From the NCBI GenBank assembly GCA_964538085.1, contig CAZIDF010000017.1, positions 1 through 64,000 on the forward strand: DNA of 64,000 nt. Reading direction: 5' to 3'. Position 1 is the first letter of the stretch; every line of letters starts with the position of its first letter. Under the pieces are notes generated by a model that had not been told where the DNA came from, ran no database searches, and saw only the letters and a list, made by a program, of their open reading frames with translations. This document shows, one piece after another, positions 25,128 to 32,718 of the stretch. Origin of the DNA: G020348385 sp964538085. GTDB lineage: Bacteria; Acidobacteriota; Aminicenantia; Aminicenantales; Aminicenantaceae. The translations under genes were made by a program, and so were the position numbers.

Positions 25128-26966
25128 ATGCAGAAAAAAGTCCTAATTTTTGGCGTGTTCATTATTTTTTTAGGCCTTACTGTTACCAGCGCTGTGGAAA
25201 AAACAACCAAGGTTAAAGCTCTGAACAAGTATGATTTTTATCATTATTACGAATATGATGAACTGACCAACTTTTTAAAGGATATGAATAACGCCTACCC
25301 TGAGCTGACAGAACTCCGTTCTTTGTGCAAGTCGGATATGGGAAGGGATGTGTGGATGTTCGTGATCAACAATCCGGAGACAGGTGCTGAAGAGGACAAA
25401 CCGGGTTTCTTCTTGAACCAGATCCATTCGAGCGAGGTCATTGCTGCTGCATCCTGTTGTTACACTATTTGGGACCTGCTCGAAAATTATGGCAAAAAAA
25501 AAGAAATTACAGCTGCCGTGGATGATTTGGTGTGGTACATCATTCCTCGATTGGATATGGATGGGGCAGAGGCGTATTTGACCGGGAAACCAGCAGGAGA
25601 AGACCCTGACCCGGGAGATGAGGATGGAGATTTCTTGTTCGATGAAGACCCGCCCGAAGATGTGGATGGGGATGGATTCATAGTTCAGATGAGACAAATA
25701 GATCCCAAGGGCGAGTGGAAGATCTCAGAAGAGGACCCGAGGACAATGATCCGCAAAGCTCCGGATGAAACTGGAGGAAAGTATTATAAGCTTTATAGCG
25801 AAGGAATTGATAATGATGGAGACGAGAAAATCAACGAAGACGGTTTCCGGATGAGATTCCTGTCCAACAGGAATTATCCGGGAAACTGGCGACCGGCGAC
25901 CGTGCAGGGTGGGGCAGGCCAGTATCCGATGGAGGAGCGCACGACACGGGCAGAAGTGGATTTTGCTGCAGCCCATCCCAATATCGCCATTTATGTGCAG
26001 CATCACTGCTGCGGACGGGTGATTCTTCGCCCCCCGACTACAGGCCCGGACAAGGATTTCAAGCACCAGAAAGATCTCGAATTATACAGGGTTGTCAGTG
26101 CCCGGGGAATCGAGTATTCAGGATGGGATCTGGCCACATCGGTGTATGATTGGAATTGGCCGTACGGGACGCCCAACAGAAAATCGACTCAGATTTACAG
26201 GGATAAGGATGGGAAAATTAAGAATGCCCCCAGCGGAATGTATCCCGATGAGGGTACGGAGAATTTTTATGACTATGCCGGTATCTTGGATGGATGCGAA
26301 TGTAACCAGGGCTATTTTGCTTGGGGGAGCTCGATCGAGACCACCTATGATCTGTTTGGAATTTTTTCGATGGGGGATGAACACTGGGCCAGCCCGGATT
26401 ACGATAAAGATGGAGAAGTAACGGAAAAAGAAAGATTTAAATGGAATGATGAGGAGTTGGACGGGAAATTATTCATCGGTTGGCACAAATTCGAGCATCC
26501 GACATTAGGGGAGGTTGAAATTGGGGGATGGAAACGGAGAAAGACCAGTCCACCTGAAGGGGAGTTGATCCAGAAAGAGTGTGAGATGGGGAATGCTTTT
26601 GTGATCTATCTTGCAGGTCAAACTGCAAAAATTAAGATCGCCGAACCAGAAATAACTGATAAGGAAGGCGGAATTTATCAGGTGGATATCCAAGTAGAAA
26701 ACAAAGGCTTCCTGCCCACATCGACACAACAGGCTGTCGAATTGGATATGGTGGAGCCGGTGCTTTTAGAAGTCGAACCCAGTGAAAATGTCGAGATTCT
26801 CCTCGGAGATACAAAGGTCAAACTGGGACATATAGAAGGTTATTCCGAAAGCGAGAAGACGACATATATCATCCGCATAAAAGATCCTTCTCAAAAAGCC
26901 ACCATGAAGATTTCAGCCGTTTCCCAGAAAGCAGGAAATGATTCAAAAGAAATTGTGATCAATTAG
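25128..26966 (+). CDS. exported M14 zinc carboxypeptidase with acidic calcium-type loops
   Basis: A 612-residue protein with a signal peptide (1-22) and a zinc carboxypeptidase domain. Zinc ligands are H100 and E103 (IHSSEV) and a later His in YVQHHCCG; the catalytic Glu is probably in SIETTYDLF. Inserted after the second strand is a run of aspartate-rich loops (D-x-D-x-D-G type, about residues 160-185, then DNDGDEKINED near 225) that resemble thrombospondin type 3/EF-hand calcium sites. A C-terminal beta domain (about 500-612) follows. A good ribosome site (AAAGGAGG) precedes the ATG. A paralogue lies at 34714-36459. Likely role: trimming C-terminal residues from peptides in the periplasm or outside. 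Confidence 0.9.
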   Translation: MQKKVLIFGVFIIFLGLTVTSAVEKTTKVKALNKYDFYHYYEYDELTNFLKDMNNAYPELTELRSLCKSDMGRDVWMFVINNPETGAEEDKPGFFLNQIHSSEVIAAASCCYTIWDLLENYGKKKEITAAVDDLVWYIIPRLDMDGAEAYLTGKPAGEDPDPGDEDGDFLFDEDPPEDVDGDGFIVQMRQIDPKGEWKISEEDPRTMIRKAPDETGGKYYKLYSEGIDNDGDEKINEDGFRMRFLSNRNYPGNWRPATVQGGAGQYPMEERTTRAEVDFAAAHPNIAIYVQHHCCGRVILRPPTTGPDKDFKHQKDLELYRVVSARGIEYSGWDLATSVYDWNWPYGTPNRKSTQIYRDKDGKIKNAPSGMYPDEGTENFYDYAGILDGCECNQGYFAWGSSIETTYDLFGIFSMGDEHWASPDYDKDGEVTEKERFKWNDEELDGKLFIGWHKFEHPTLGEVEIGGWKRRKTSPPEGELIQKECEMGNAFVIYLAGQTAKIKIAEPEITDKEGGIYQVDIQVENKGFLPTSTQQAVELDMVEPVLLEVEPSENVEILLGDTKVKLGHIEGYSESEKTTYIIRIKDPSQKATMKISAVSQKAGNDSKEIVIN

Positions 26967-28365
26967 AGAGGCCTCCTTTCTCATCTAGTTTGAAAAACTG
27001 GATGGCATTGTCGCGGAAGATTCTGCGGGCAATGTCTTTGGCTACTTCTTCAGTCAGAAGGCCTCTATTCATTCTTTTGGCCAAGACTTCAGCAACGACA
27101 CTTTTGCCGAATTCGAGCGAACCCGTGGTTTCTTCGATGAAGTGACAATCGCCTCCCCAGAAAAATTTGTTGTAGGGGACGCAGTCGAGCATCTCATCCA
27201 GTCCTCGGACAGCAGCTTCTCTTGATATCTGGGGAAGCCAGACCAGGTCGAGATAAACATTCGGGAACATCTTGCCGAGGGCTACAAACTCACCAACCCA
27301 GGGATACCCGCCATGAAAAAGGCTGAACTTGGCTTTTCTGTGTTTCAGGAAAACGTTGTTGAGTTTGATGGGACGGCCGTTTTCGAGATTGTTGCCGTTT
27401 CCGGCAAGATACCCTGTGTGGATCTGGATGGGCAGATCGAGTTCGATGGATTTTTCGCAGATCCAGTGGAACATGAAATCCTCCAGCGCTTTTTTCTCAT
27501 CCTGTGACAGGGAGGAGGAGTCCTGCGAAAACAATACTTTGGCTTTTTCATAGGGAACGTCTTCATAAAAAAGGGTTCGACCATAGGCCATGGAGTTTTT
27601 CAGACACACGGCCCTATGATCTTTGAACTTTTTAAGAAGGTGGCCAGCAAAAGCCAAATAGTCGTCCAAAGTTTTGATGGAATAAACCTCTTCTTCAGCC
27701 AGTTTGTACAGGTTCTGACTTGACGGGGTGTCCTCCCGGTATTTCATCGTTCGCTGGGTTGTGGCGGACACCATATTATTTATGTTAAAAACAAGCGTGA
27801 AATATCTCGGATCCAGTTCTATATTGAACGGAGCCCAATACTGGTCCACGAACATGGTCTCGAAACCGGCCTTTTCGAACGCCTCCGCATACCAGACTTC
27901 AGGATTTTTATAGTTGTTCGCTATCTGTTCTGATAGGAATCGTATTCCTTCTTTAGTGAAAAAAAATTCATCATATCCGTAAAGGAGATTAAAACCTTTG
28001 AGAAAATGGCTGTAGTAACTGGTGTTGCGCGAAAAATCGAGATAGTAACCATACGCCTCCCATAGTGCATCCAGATCGCCTTCGTTAACATCCTCTAGAT
28101 TAAAATCGAGGGCACCTGCAGATATCAGATCGGCCTGTAGATAGCTGTGGTTGAGAAGGGTGTAAAAGTTGATCTCTCGGCCATCATACTGTGGAAACCA
28201 TCTCTGGTGTTCGTGGGTGTCGATGACTTTGATCGTGTTTATGTATTCTTTGAGCCTGTCATAGGCTGGGTTTGATGAATTTGTACAGTGGATGGAAATT
28301 CCCAAGATAAAGAAAATGACGAACATAGAAATGTAATAATGATATTTGATTTTTACTGACTCCAT
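26959..28365 (-). CDS. exported amidohydrolase-superfamily protein
   Basis: A 468-residue protein. After a hydrophobic N-terminal segment (about 10-27) ending near a Cys (the lipobox is poor) comes a metal-dependent TIM barrel. Metal ligands are visible as H-x-H in IDTHEHQRWF, a His in PIQIHTGYL, a His in FSLFHGGYPW and an Asp in WGGDCHF. This fits Amidohydro_2-type enzymes (decarboxylase/lactonase/uronate isomerase-like); the substrate is unknown. GAGGAGG lies before the ATG. Its last 8 bases overlap the end of the convergent M14 peptidase gene. Confidence 0.82.
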   Translation of the reverse strand: MESVKIKYHYYISMFVIFFILGISIHCTNSSNPAYDRLKEYINTIKVIDTHEHQRWFPQYDGREINFYTLLNHSYLQADLISAGALDFNLEDVNEGDLDALWEAYGYYLDFSRNTSYYSHFLKGFNLLYGYDEFFFTKEGIRFLSEQIANNYKNPEVWYAEAFEKAGFETMFVDQYWAPFNIELDPRYFTLVFNINNMVSATTQRTMKYREDTPSSQNLYKLAEEEVYSIKTLDDYLAFAGHLLKKFKDHRAVCLKNSMAYGRTLFYEDVPYEKAKVLFSQDSSSLSQDEKKALEDFMFHWICEKSIELDLPIQIHTGYLAGNGNNLENGRPIKLNNVFLKHRKAKFSLFHGGYPWVGEFVALGKMFPNVYLDLVWLPQISREAAVRGLDEMLDCVPYNKFFWGGDCHFIEETTGSLEFGKSVVAEVLAKRMNRGLLTEEVAKDIARRIFRDNAIQFFKLDEKGGLSN

Positions 28366-28496
28366 GATAATGCCTCCTCAAATCCCGGTCAATGCGAGAG
28401 AAAGGATAATGATTTGAAAAGAAAAAGGCAATGCAAAAAAGAGGAATTCGGGGATGGGATAAGCAGAAAAAATATGTTGTCGAAAAAGATTAAGTT

Positions 28497-28697
28497 TTAG
28501 AGGCCTGGTGCGAAAGACATTTTTTTTAGCGTTTCTTTCACAATCCTCATTTCACCCTCTAGCATGACAATCCGCTTTCTTAATTGATCGAGATCATCTT
28601 TTAGTTCAGCGACTTCTTGTTCTAAAGGTTTGGATTTCTCTTCTAAATCTATGACTTCCTGTTCCTGATTGTCGGGTTTAACATCTTCATCAAACAT
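28497..28697 (-). CDS. short coiled-coil protein
   Basis: A 66-residue, very acidic then heptad-patterned protein (KPLEQEVAELKDDLDQLRKR, continuing to a hydrophobic end), predicted to form a single coiled coil. The start is ATG 28697 with GGGAG upstream; an earlier in-frame start would run into the bactofilin gene. It lies 19 bases after bactofilin, so the two are probably co-transcribed and the peptide might bind bactofilin filaments (inference). No family recognised. Confidence 0.6.
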   Translation of the reverse strand: MFDEDVKPDNQEQEVIDLEEKSKPLEQEVAELKDDLDQLRKRIVMLEGEMRIVKETLKKMSFAPGL

Positions 28698-28716
28698 TTC
28701 TTTCTCCCTTACTTTT

Positions 28717-29118
28717 TTACTCTGTTTGTCTTTTTTCCACAAAATGCGTAGGCTTGTCAACTTTTCGGGGCATGTGGATTTCCCCTTTAAAAAAGCTCCC
28801 TTCAGCCATCGCTATTTTGTGGGTTTGGATATTGCCCGTGACTTTTGCTTCCGACCTGATTTCGACATGTTCGGCTTCCATTATATTCCCGATCAGTTTT
28901 CCCTCGATGATAATATATCGGCTTTCGATATTTCCCTTAATAAATCCCTCTCTCTCGATCCAGACCAGCCGGTCGCTTTTGACATCTCCTTCGATTTGAC
29001 CTGCAACGCACACACTCTCGATCCCGGATAATTTCCCTTTAAATTGTGTGCTTGCGGCCACGACAGATTCGTCCCTTCCTTTTTTATCTTCGAGACGCCT
29101 TTTTTTTATCTGGTGCAT
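28717..29118 (-). CDS. bactofilin-family cytoskeletal protein
   Basis: A 133-residue protein. Its centre (about 20-118) is a right-handed beta-helix typical of bactofilins: repeated short strands such as KGKLSGIESVCVAGQIEGDV, IEREGFIKGNIESRYIIIEG, LIGNIMEAEHVEI and VTGNIQTHKIAM, with the characteristic G-x-I/V every turn. Short disordered basic ends flank it. Bactofilins form membrane-attached filaments involved in cell shape, polar placement of proteins and, in some species, pilus function. It is divergently arranged with a pseudopilin operon, with a 12-bp inverted repeat between the two. Confidence 0.88.
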   Translation of the reverse strand: MHQIKKRRLEDKKGRDESVVAASTQFKGKLSGIESVCVAGQIEGDVKSDRLVWIEREGFIKGNIESRYIIIEGKLIGNIMEAEHVEIRSEAKVTGNIQTHKIAMAEGSFFKGEIHMPRKVDKPTHFVEKRQTE

Positions 29119-29197
29119 TTTATCCTGATGGGGGTTCGTTTTATTTAGTCGTATGGCTCACCCCGATCTTCCTATTTTTGCCCGTTGTGCCCAGCCT

Positions 29198-29257
29198 TGT
29201 CAACTTTTGTTAACGGATAAACCCAGAATATTCCAATATATTATCCAAAAGTTGACA
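29198..29257. promoter_or_regulatory. 12-bp inverted repeat in the bactofilin/pilin divergent region
   Basis: TGTCAACTTTTG (29198-29209) and CAAAAGTTGACA (29246-29257) form a perfect inverted repeat with 36 bases between. Each arm contains TTGACA reading outward, so they may be regulator half-sites or -35-like boxes for the divergent genes. A 13-base match, CTTGTCAACTTTT, also occurs inside the bactofilin gene at 28753-28765. Confidence 0.4.
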
Positions 29258-29306
29258 CTGAGCCATAATTTCGATTTTTTCTCTGAGAGAATTCGATGAT
29301 CCGAGA

Positions 29307-29322
29307 TGGCACAACATATGCA
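29307..29322 (+). promoter_or_regulatory. sigma-54-like -24/-12 promoter for the pseudopilin operon
   Basis: TGGCACAACATATGCA has the invariant GG and GC dinucleotides 10 bases apart and matches TGGCACRN4TTGCW except ATGC for TTGC. The predicted transcription start is near 29333, 14 bases before the first pilin ATG with its GAGGT ribosome site. Sigma-54 control of pilin genes is known in other bacteria. Confidence 0.4.
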
Positions 29323-29346
29323 TCTGAAAGTGTTTCTGAGGTAATA

Positions 29347-29736
29347 ATGAGAAAAAAAAGACAGCATGGATTCACGCTATTGGAGCTTCTGATTTCATTT
29401 TCGATTGTCGCGATTCTTCTTTTGGGTGCAGCGCAACTCACTCTATATTCCCTGCATGTCAAAAGGACAAGCGATTGTAGCCTCGAATCTGCTGAGATGG
29501 CCTCTGATAAACTGGAATATCTAAAATCCCTCCCTTTTGAAAGCGGAGAACTTGAAGAGAGTTCGTCCGAAGAAAGGATTCAAAGTCACAGAAGAAATGA
29601 TATTTATGAGAGAAAATGGGTCATCTCCGATTTTTCTTTAAATCTTAAGAAAATCGAGGTGGAGTGTTTTTCGATCAGCTGTGTCCAGAAAAAAACTCGA
29701 CTCGTTCTTTTCTTTTCTAAGGAGCTAGGATTTTAA
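29347..29736 (+). CDS. type IV pilin-like pseudopilin (PilV/GspI-like)
   Basis: A 129-residue protein with a short basic leader and a class III prepilin signal (K-R-Q-H-G | F-T-L-L-E-L), then a hydrophobic helix (about 9-31) and a soluble part. The Glu at +5 is present. The ATG at 29347 has GAGGT six bases upstream. It is the first of four tightly spaced pseudopilin genes, all exported by prepilin-peptidase processing. This set resembles the minor pilins (FimT/PilV/PilW/PilX) that start assembly of a type IV pilus or type II secretion pseudopilus; the motor and secretin genes are not in this window. Confidence 0.85.
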   Translation: MRKKRQHGFTLLELLISFSIVAILLLGAAQLTLYSLHVKRTSDCSLESAEMASDKLEYLKSLPFESGELEESSSEERIQSHRRNDIYERKWVISDFSLNLKKIEVECFSISCVQKKTRLVLFFSKELGF

Positions 29737-29737
29737 G

Positions 29738-30463
29738 ATGAAAAAAGCCCAAAGGGGATTTTCTTTGTTAGAAGGTTTGATCAGCCTGTTTTTATTCCTG
29801 TTGATTTTGCTTTTCAGCCTGGAATGTTTCCTTTCTGTTAGAGGGCATTTTGACGAGCTTAAAAAATCTGAATCAGCTAACACGGCTGTTTATGCGGCTT
29901 TGGATAGGATGCGAAGGGATTTGAAGGATGCGGGATTGGGCCTTACAGAAGCCATAGAGTTACAGGTTCTGGAGGGTTTATATGAAACCCAAGGGATGTT
30001 GGTTGTTTTGAGCAAGGATGAGGATATCGCCATTGCCGAAGCCTTATTAGCTGGACAACAGAGAATTGCGACGCCAAATGCCAAAAGCATAAAAAGGGGT
30101 CGACAAATAGGATTTTTCAATCGCTATGGAGGGGAGATTCACTCTGTTTCATCGGTGGATCAGAACAGCATCGTTATCGAGTCGCCACTCGTTTCCAACT
30201 ATTTGAAAGAAAATTCAAATGTGATCCTGTTGAGAAAGATTTCCCTTTTTTTTGATGAGGCCGAAGGAATTATTCGGAGAAAGGTCAATGCGAGCCCGGC
30301 CCAGCCTTTACTCGAATCTGTGGCTTCGTTTGAATTTGATTATACGAGAGATACCAACTTGGTGAAGTTGGATCTTATCCTGGAGTTAGATGAGGAGAAG
30401 ACATATGAAACCACTGTGTTTCCGAAAAACCCAGCCATGGCCGCGATTTTTGGGAAAAAATAA
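29738..30463 (+). CDS. PilW/GspJ-like minor pseudopilin
   Basis: A 241-residue protein with a prepilin signal MKKAQRG | F-S-L-L-E-G, a hydrophobic helix (8-32) and a mostly beta-rich C-terminal domain. Its size and the segment ALDRMRRDLKDAGLG fit the PilW/GspJ group. It starts one base after the previous stop codon, so translation is probably coupled. The 3' end overlaps the next gene by 59 bases. Confidence 0.82.
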   Translation: MKKAQRGFSLLEGLISLFLFLLILLFSLECFLSVRGHFDELKKSESANTAVYAALDRMRRDLKDAGLGLTEAIELQVLEGLYETQGMLVVLSKDEDIAIAEALLAGQQRIATPNAKSIKRGRQIGFFNRYGGEIHSVSSVDQNSIVIESPLVSNYLKENSNVILLRKISLFFDEAEGIIRRKVNASPAQPLLESVASFEFDYTRDTNLVKLDLILELDEEKTYETTVFPKNPAMAAIFGKK

Positions 30464-32009
30464 AAAAGAAGACAAAGGAGCTCTGACTCTTCTTGCTGTT
30501 TTTTTATTCGTAATTTTTTCAACGCTCGGACTTGGCATGATCTATCTTACTCAGGTCTACCTCAAAACTTCAGCATACAGAAAAAATACAATGCTGTTAG
30601 AATATGCTTCGGAAAATGGCATTAAACAAGGTTACGAACAGCTCCATGGTCTTTTATCTAATGCCACATCACCCGTTCCTCTAACAGAGTCAGAAGCCTC
30701 TCGAATATTGGATGATTCACGAGTTCAGGGGAATGCAGCCGTACAAAGATTGCTTGGATGTGGGCTTCCTTTTGTGTTGACCGATAGTTGGGAGAGACTC
30801 GAATGGGAAAGCCTTTCAGACTTCCAGTTTTCAGAGCTTCATGAGGAACGGGATTATTTTTTTGTCCAGTACAGAGGAGAGATCGCCTCGACAGGGAGAT
30901 TGAAGGGTTTCAAATCGGATAAAACATCTTTTCTCGATTCTGAAATGAGCATACTGGCTGGGCATATTCCTTTGCCTGCCATCGCTTTTTTGTTGGACAA
31001 ATCCATGACTTTGGAAGAAAAAAAGACTTTTATGATGACTAACAATATCCAGATGATTCCTACAGAGCTTGCCGATCTTCCCGCTCCTATATCTTTTTCT
31101 GAAGGCGGACTTTTGCCTCAACAAGCTGTGCAGCCCTTGGCCAAAGCGCTTAAAATCGAGATCTTTCATCCTCAGGATCTATCCGCATCTAAACTTCGCT
31201 TCGCACTAGGCCTTGACGTGAACAATGATCCGGTTCCAGATGGAGTTTACCTGATCCAAGATGATCTTGGATTGGGGGGGGTGTTCGTACAAGGTGATCT
31301 GGATGAAATGGTTCTGGCCATCCAAGGCAATTATCAGATCATTTTGTTTCGACAAGGGCAGGATGTTTGGATCTTAAAGTTCAGCCCCGCTGATGGAAAT
31401 TCTTTTTTCATCGGTCCTGTCGGGGCCCAATCCTTTGATCAGGTTCCTATTGGGATAATCATCGTCAACGGGAAAATTATTTCTCTTGGAGGAGGCTATG
31501 AAGATGAATTTGGAGGGATCCTCATGGCTGACCAGGAAGAAGTTCCTTGTGTACTGCGCGGAGTGAACCTTACGATTATATCTTCCGATGAGATTACGCT
31601 CTCTTCCCACTTGATCTACGAGGGAGTGAGTTGGATAGAAGGAGTGCCCTATGTCAAAGATGCCGAATCTCAATTAATCATCCATGCTGCAGGGCAGGAT
31701 TTTCTAAATGGAGAGGAAAAGGGGGGAGAGATTATCATCGATGAGAATTCGCCTGAACAACTAAAAGTCCATGCTTCAATGACGGCATCCGGTGGAGGTG
31801 TTACCGTCCTTGGCCAGGATAAACAGGTCCAAGTGCTCGGCAGTGTCCAGACTTCGGAATTGGCTTTGAATGAAAATGAGATCAGCATTAAATATGATGA
31901 GCGGCTTTTCCGTTCGAGCGTTGATCTCTCCGAAAATATGCCTCTGACAGAAATGCCGGTCTTGCACATTTCCTTTTTTAGAGTCACTAGTTGGAGGGAA
32001 AATTTATGA
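30405..32009 (+). CDS. large PilX/GspK-like minor pseudopilin
   Basis: A 534-residue protein. The chosen ATG (30405) has GAGGAG 8 bases upstream and lies inside the previous gene. A leader of about 24 residues ends in D-K-G | A-L-T-L-L-A-V, with a hydrophobic helix to about residue 46, as in PilX-type proteins, which lack the +5 Glu. The 480-residue soluble part is unusually large for PilX, predicted beta-rich from about 200 on, with Gly- and Ser-rich loops. It may form the pilus tip or an adhesive domain (inference). Its TGA overlaps the ATG of the next gene. Confidence 0.72.
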   Translation: MKPLCFRKTQPWPRFLGKNKKEDKGALTLLAVFLFVIFSTLGLGMIYLTQVYLKTSAYRKNTMLLEYASENGIKQGYEQLHGLLSNATSPVPLTESEASRILDDSRVQGNAAVQRLLGCGLPFVLTDSWERLEWESLSDFQFSELHEERDYFFVQYRGEIASTGRLKGFKSDKTSFLDSEMSILAGHIPLPAIAFLLDKSMTLEEKKTFMMTNNIQMIPTELADLPAPISFSEGGLLPQQAVQPLAKALKIEIFHPQDLSASKLRFALGLDVNNDPVPDGVYLIQDDLGLGGVFVQGDLDEMVLAIQGNYQIILFRQGQDVWILKFSPADGNSFFIGPVGAQSFDQVPIGIIIVNGKIISLGGGYEDEFGGILMADQEEVPCVLRGVNLTIISSDEITLSSHLIYEGVSWIEGVPYVKDAESQLIIHAAGQDFLNGEEKGGEIIIDENSPEQLKVHASMTASGGGVTVLGQDKQVQVLGSVQTSELALNENEISIKYDERLFRSSVDLSENMPLTEMPVLHISFFRVTSWRENL

Positions 32010-32425
32010 AAGGATTCACTCTTTTAGAGATTTTGGTTTTTCTTACCATCTTCGCAATTTTGATGGGATTGGCATCGAGTTCTTTTGTGAATTCATCCGA
32101 TAAATACAGGCTTCAAAAAGCTGTCTGGGAAATTCATGCTAAATTGAATTATGCTCGTTTTAAAGCCATTTTTTCCGGAACGAAATCCAGGATTTTGTTC
32201 AGTCCATCGGGTTACACGATCGAGAGATTCGATCAAGATTCGGGAGATTGGAAATTTGATGCGGGAAATATCTTAGAAGGAGTTTTTATCCAAGCGAACA
32301 ACAGTCCCCAGTTTCATCCACAAGGTACCGTGTCAAACCTTGTTTCCTTGACGCTTTCAAATTCTTGGGGAACCTACAAAATCACTCTCGCTATGTCAGG
32401 TAGAATCAAGATTTCAAAGATATAG
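32006..32425 (+). CDS. FimT/GspH-like pseudopilin
   Basis: A 139-residue protein with the prepilin signal MKG | F-T-L-L-E-I, a hydrophobic helix (4-25) and a small beta domain matching GspH/FimT (W-E-I-H-A-K-L-N-Y-A-R-F-K-A). GGAGG lies ahead of the ATG, which overlaps the previous stop (ATGA). It is the last gene of the operon and is followed by an AT-only palindrome that may end transcription. Confidence 0.85.
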   Translation: MKGFTLLEILVFLTIFAILMGLASSSFVNSSDKYRLQKAVWEIHAKLNYARFKAIFSGTKSRILFSPSGYTIERFDQDSGDWKFDAGNILEGVFIQANNSPQFHPQGTVSNLVSLTLSNSWGTYKITLAMSGRIKISKI

Positions 32426-32428
32426 TGT

Positions 32429-32448
32429 ATAAAAAAATATTTTTTTAT
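32429..32448. terminator. AT palindrome after the pseudopilin operon
   Basis: ATAAAAAAATATTTTTTTAT is a perfect 20-base palindrome starting 4 bases after the last pilin stop codon. The stem has no GC pairs, so it would be a weak intrinsic terminator at best; the T-run is part of the stem. Confidence 0.35.
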
Positions 32449-32500
32449 ATATCCTATTGATTTTATAGAAACAATTGTGTATTATAAGGACGTGCCTGTT

Positions 32501-32574
32501 GCGCTGGCTGGACAGGAACCCTTCCAATAAATCCCTAACCCCCTTTTTGCTGATTCCCCCAAACAGCCAGCACC
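32501..32574. repeat. palindromic dispersed repeat, copy A
   Basis: A GC-richer unit that begins GCTGGCTGGACAGG and ends CCCCCAAACAGCCAGCACC. Its ends are short inverted repeats (TGGCTG/CAGCCA). A diverged second copy in the same orientation lies at 32641-32714, and C/T-rich tails with TTCAATT follow both. It looks like a REP or miniature-element type repeat lying between the pilin operon and the amidohydrolase gene. Confidence 0.6.
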
Positions 32575-32640
32575 CTTTCTTTTCCTGCATCTTTTCTTTC
32601 AATTTTTTCAAAGCTCTGCGACTAATATATATGGCCCCGC

Positions 32641-32714
32641 TAGGCTGGCTGGGCAGGGCTCCTGTCTCCTTTACCTTTCAAACCCGGCAAAATCCCCCAA
32701 CAGCCAGCACCCCC
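32641..32714. repeat. palindromic dispersed repeat, copy B
   Basis: Second copy of the unit at 32501-32574, beginning GGCTGGCTGGGCAGG and ending CCCCCAACAGCCAGCACC. The tail reaches the amidohydrolase stop codon (32719-32721). The interval between copies (32575-32640) contains no gene. Confidence 0.6.
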
Positions 32715-32718
32715 CCCT

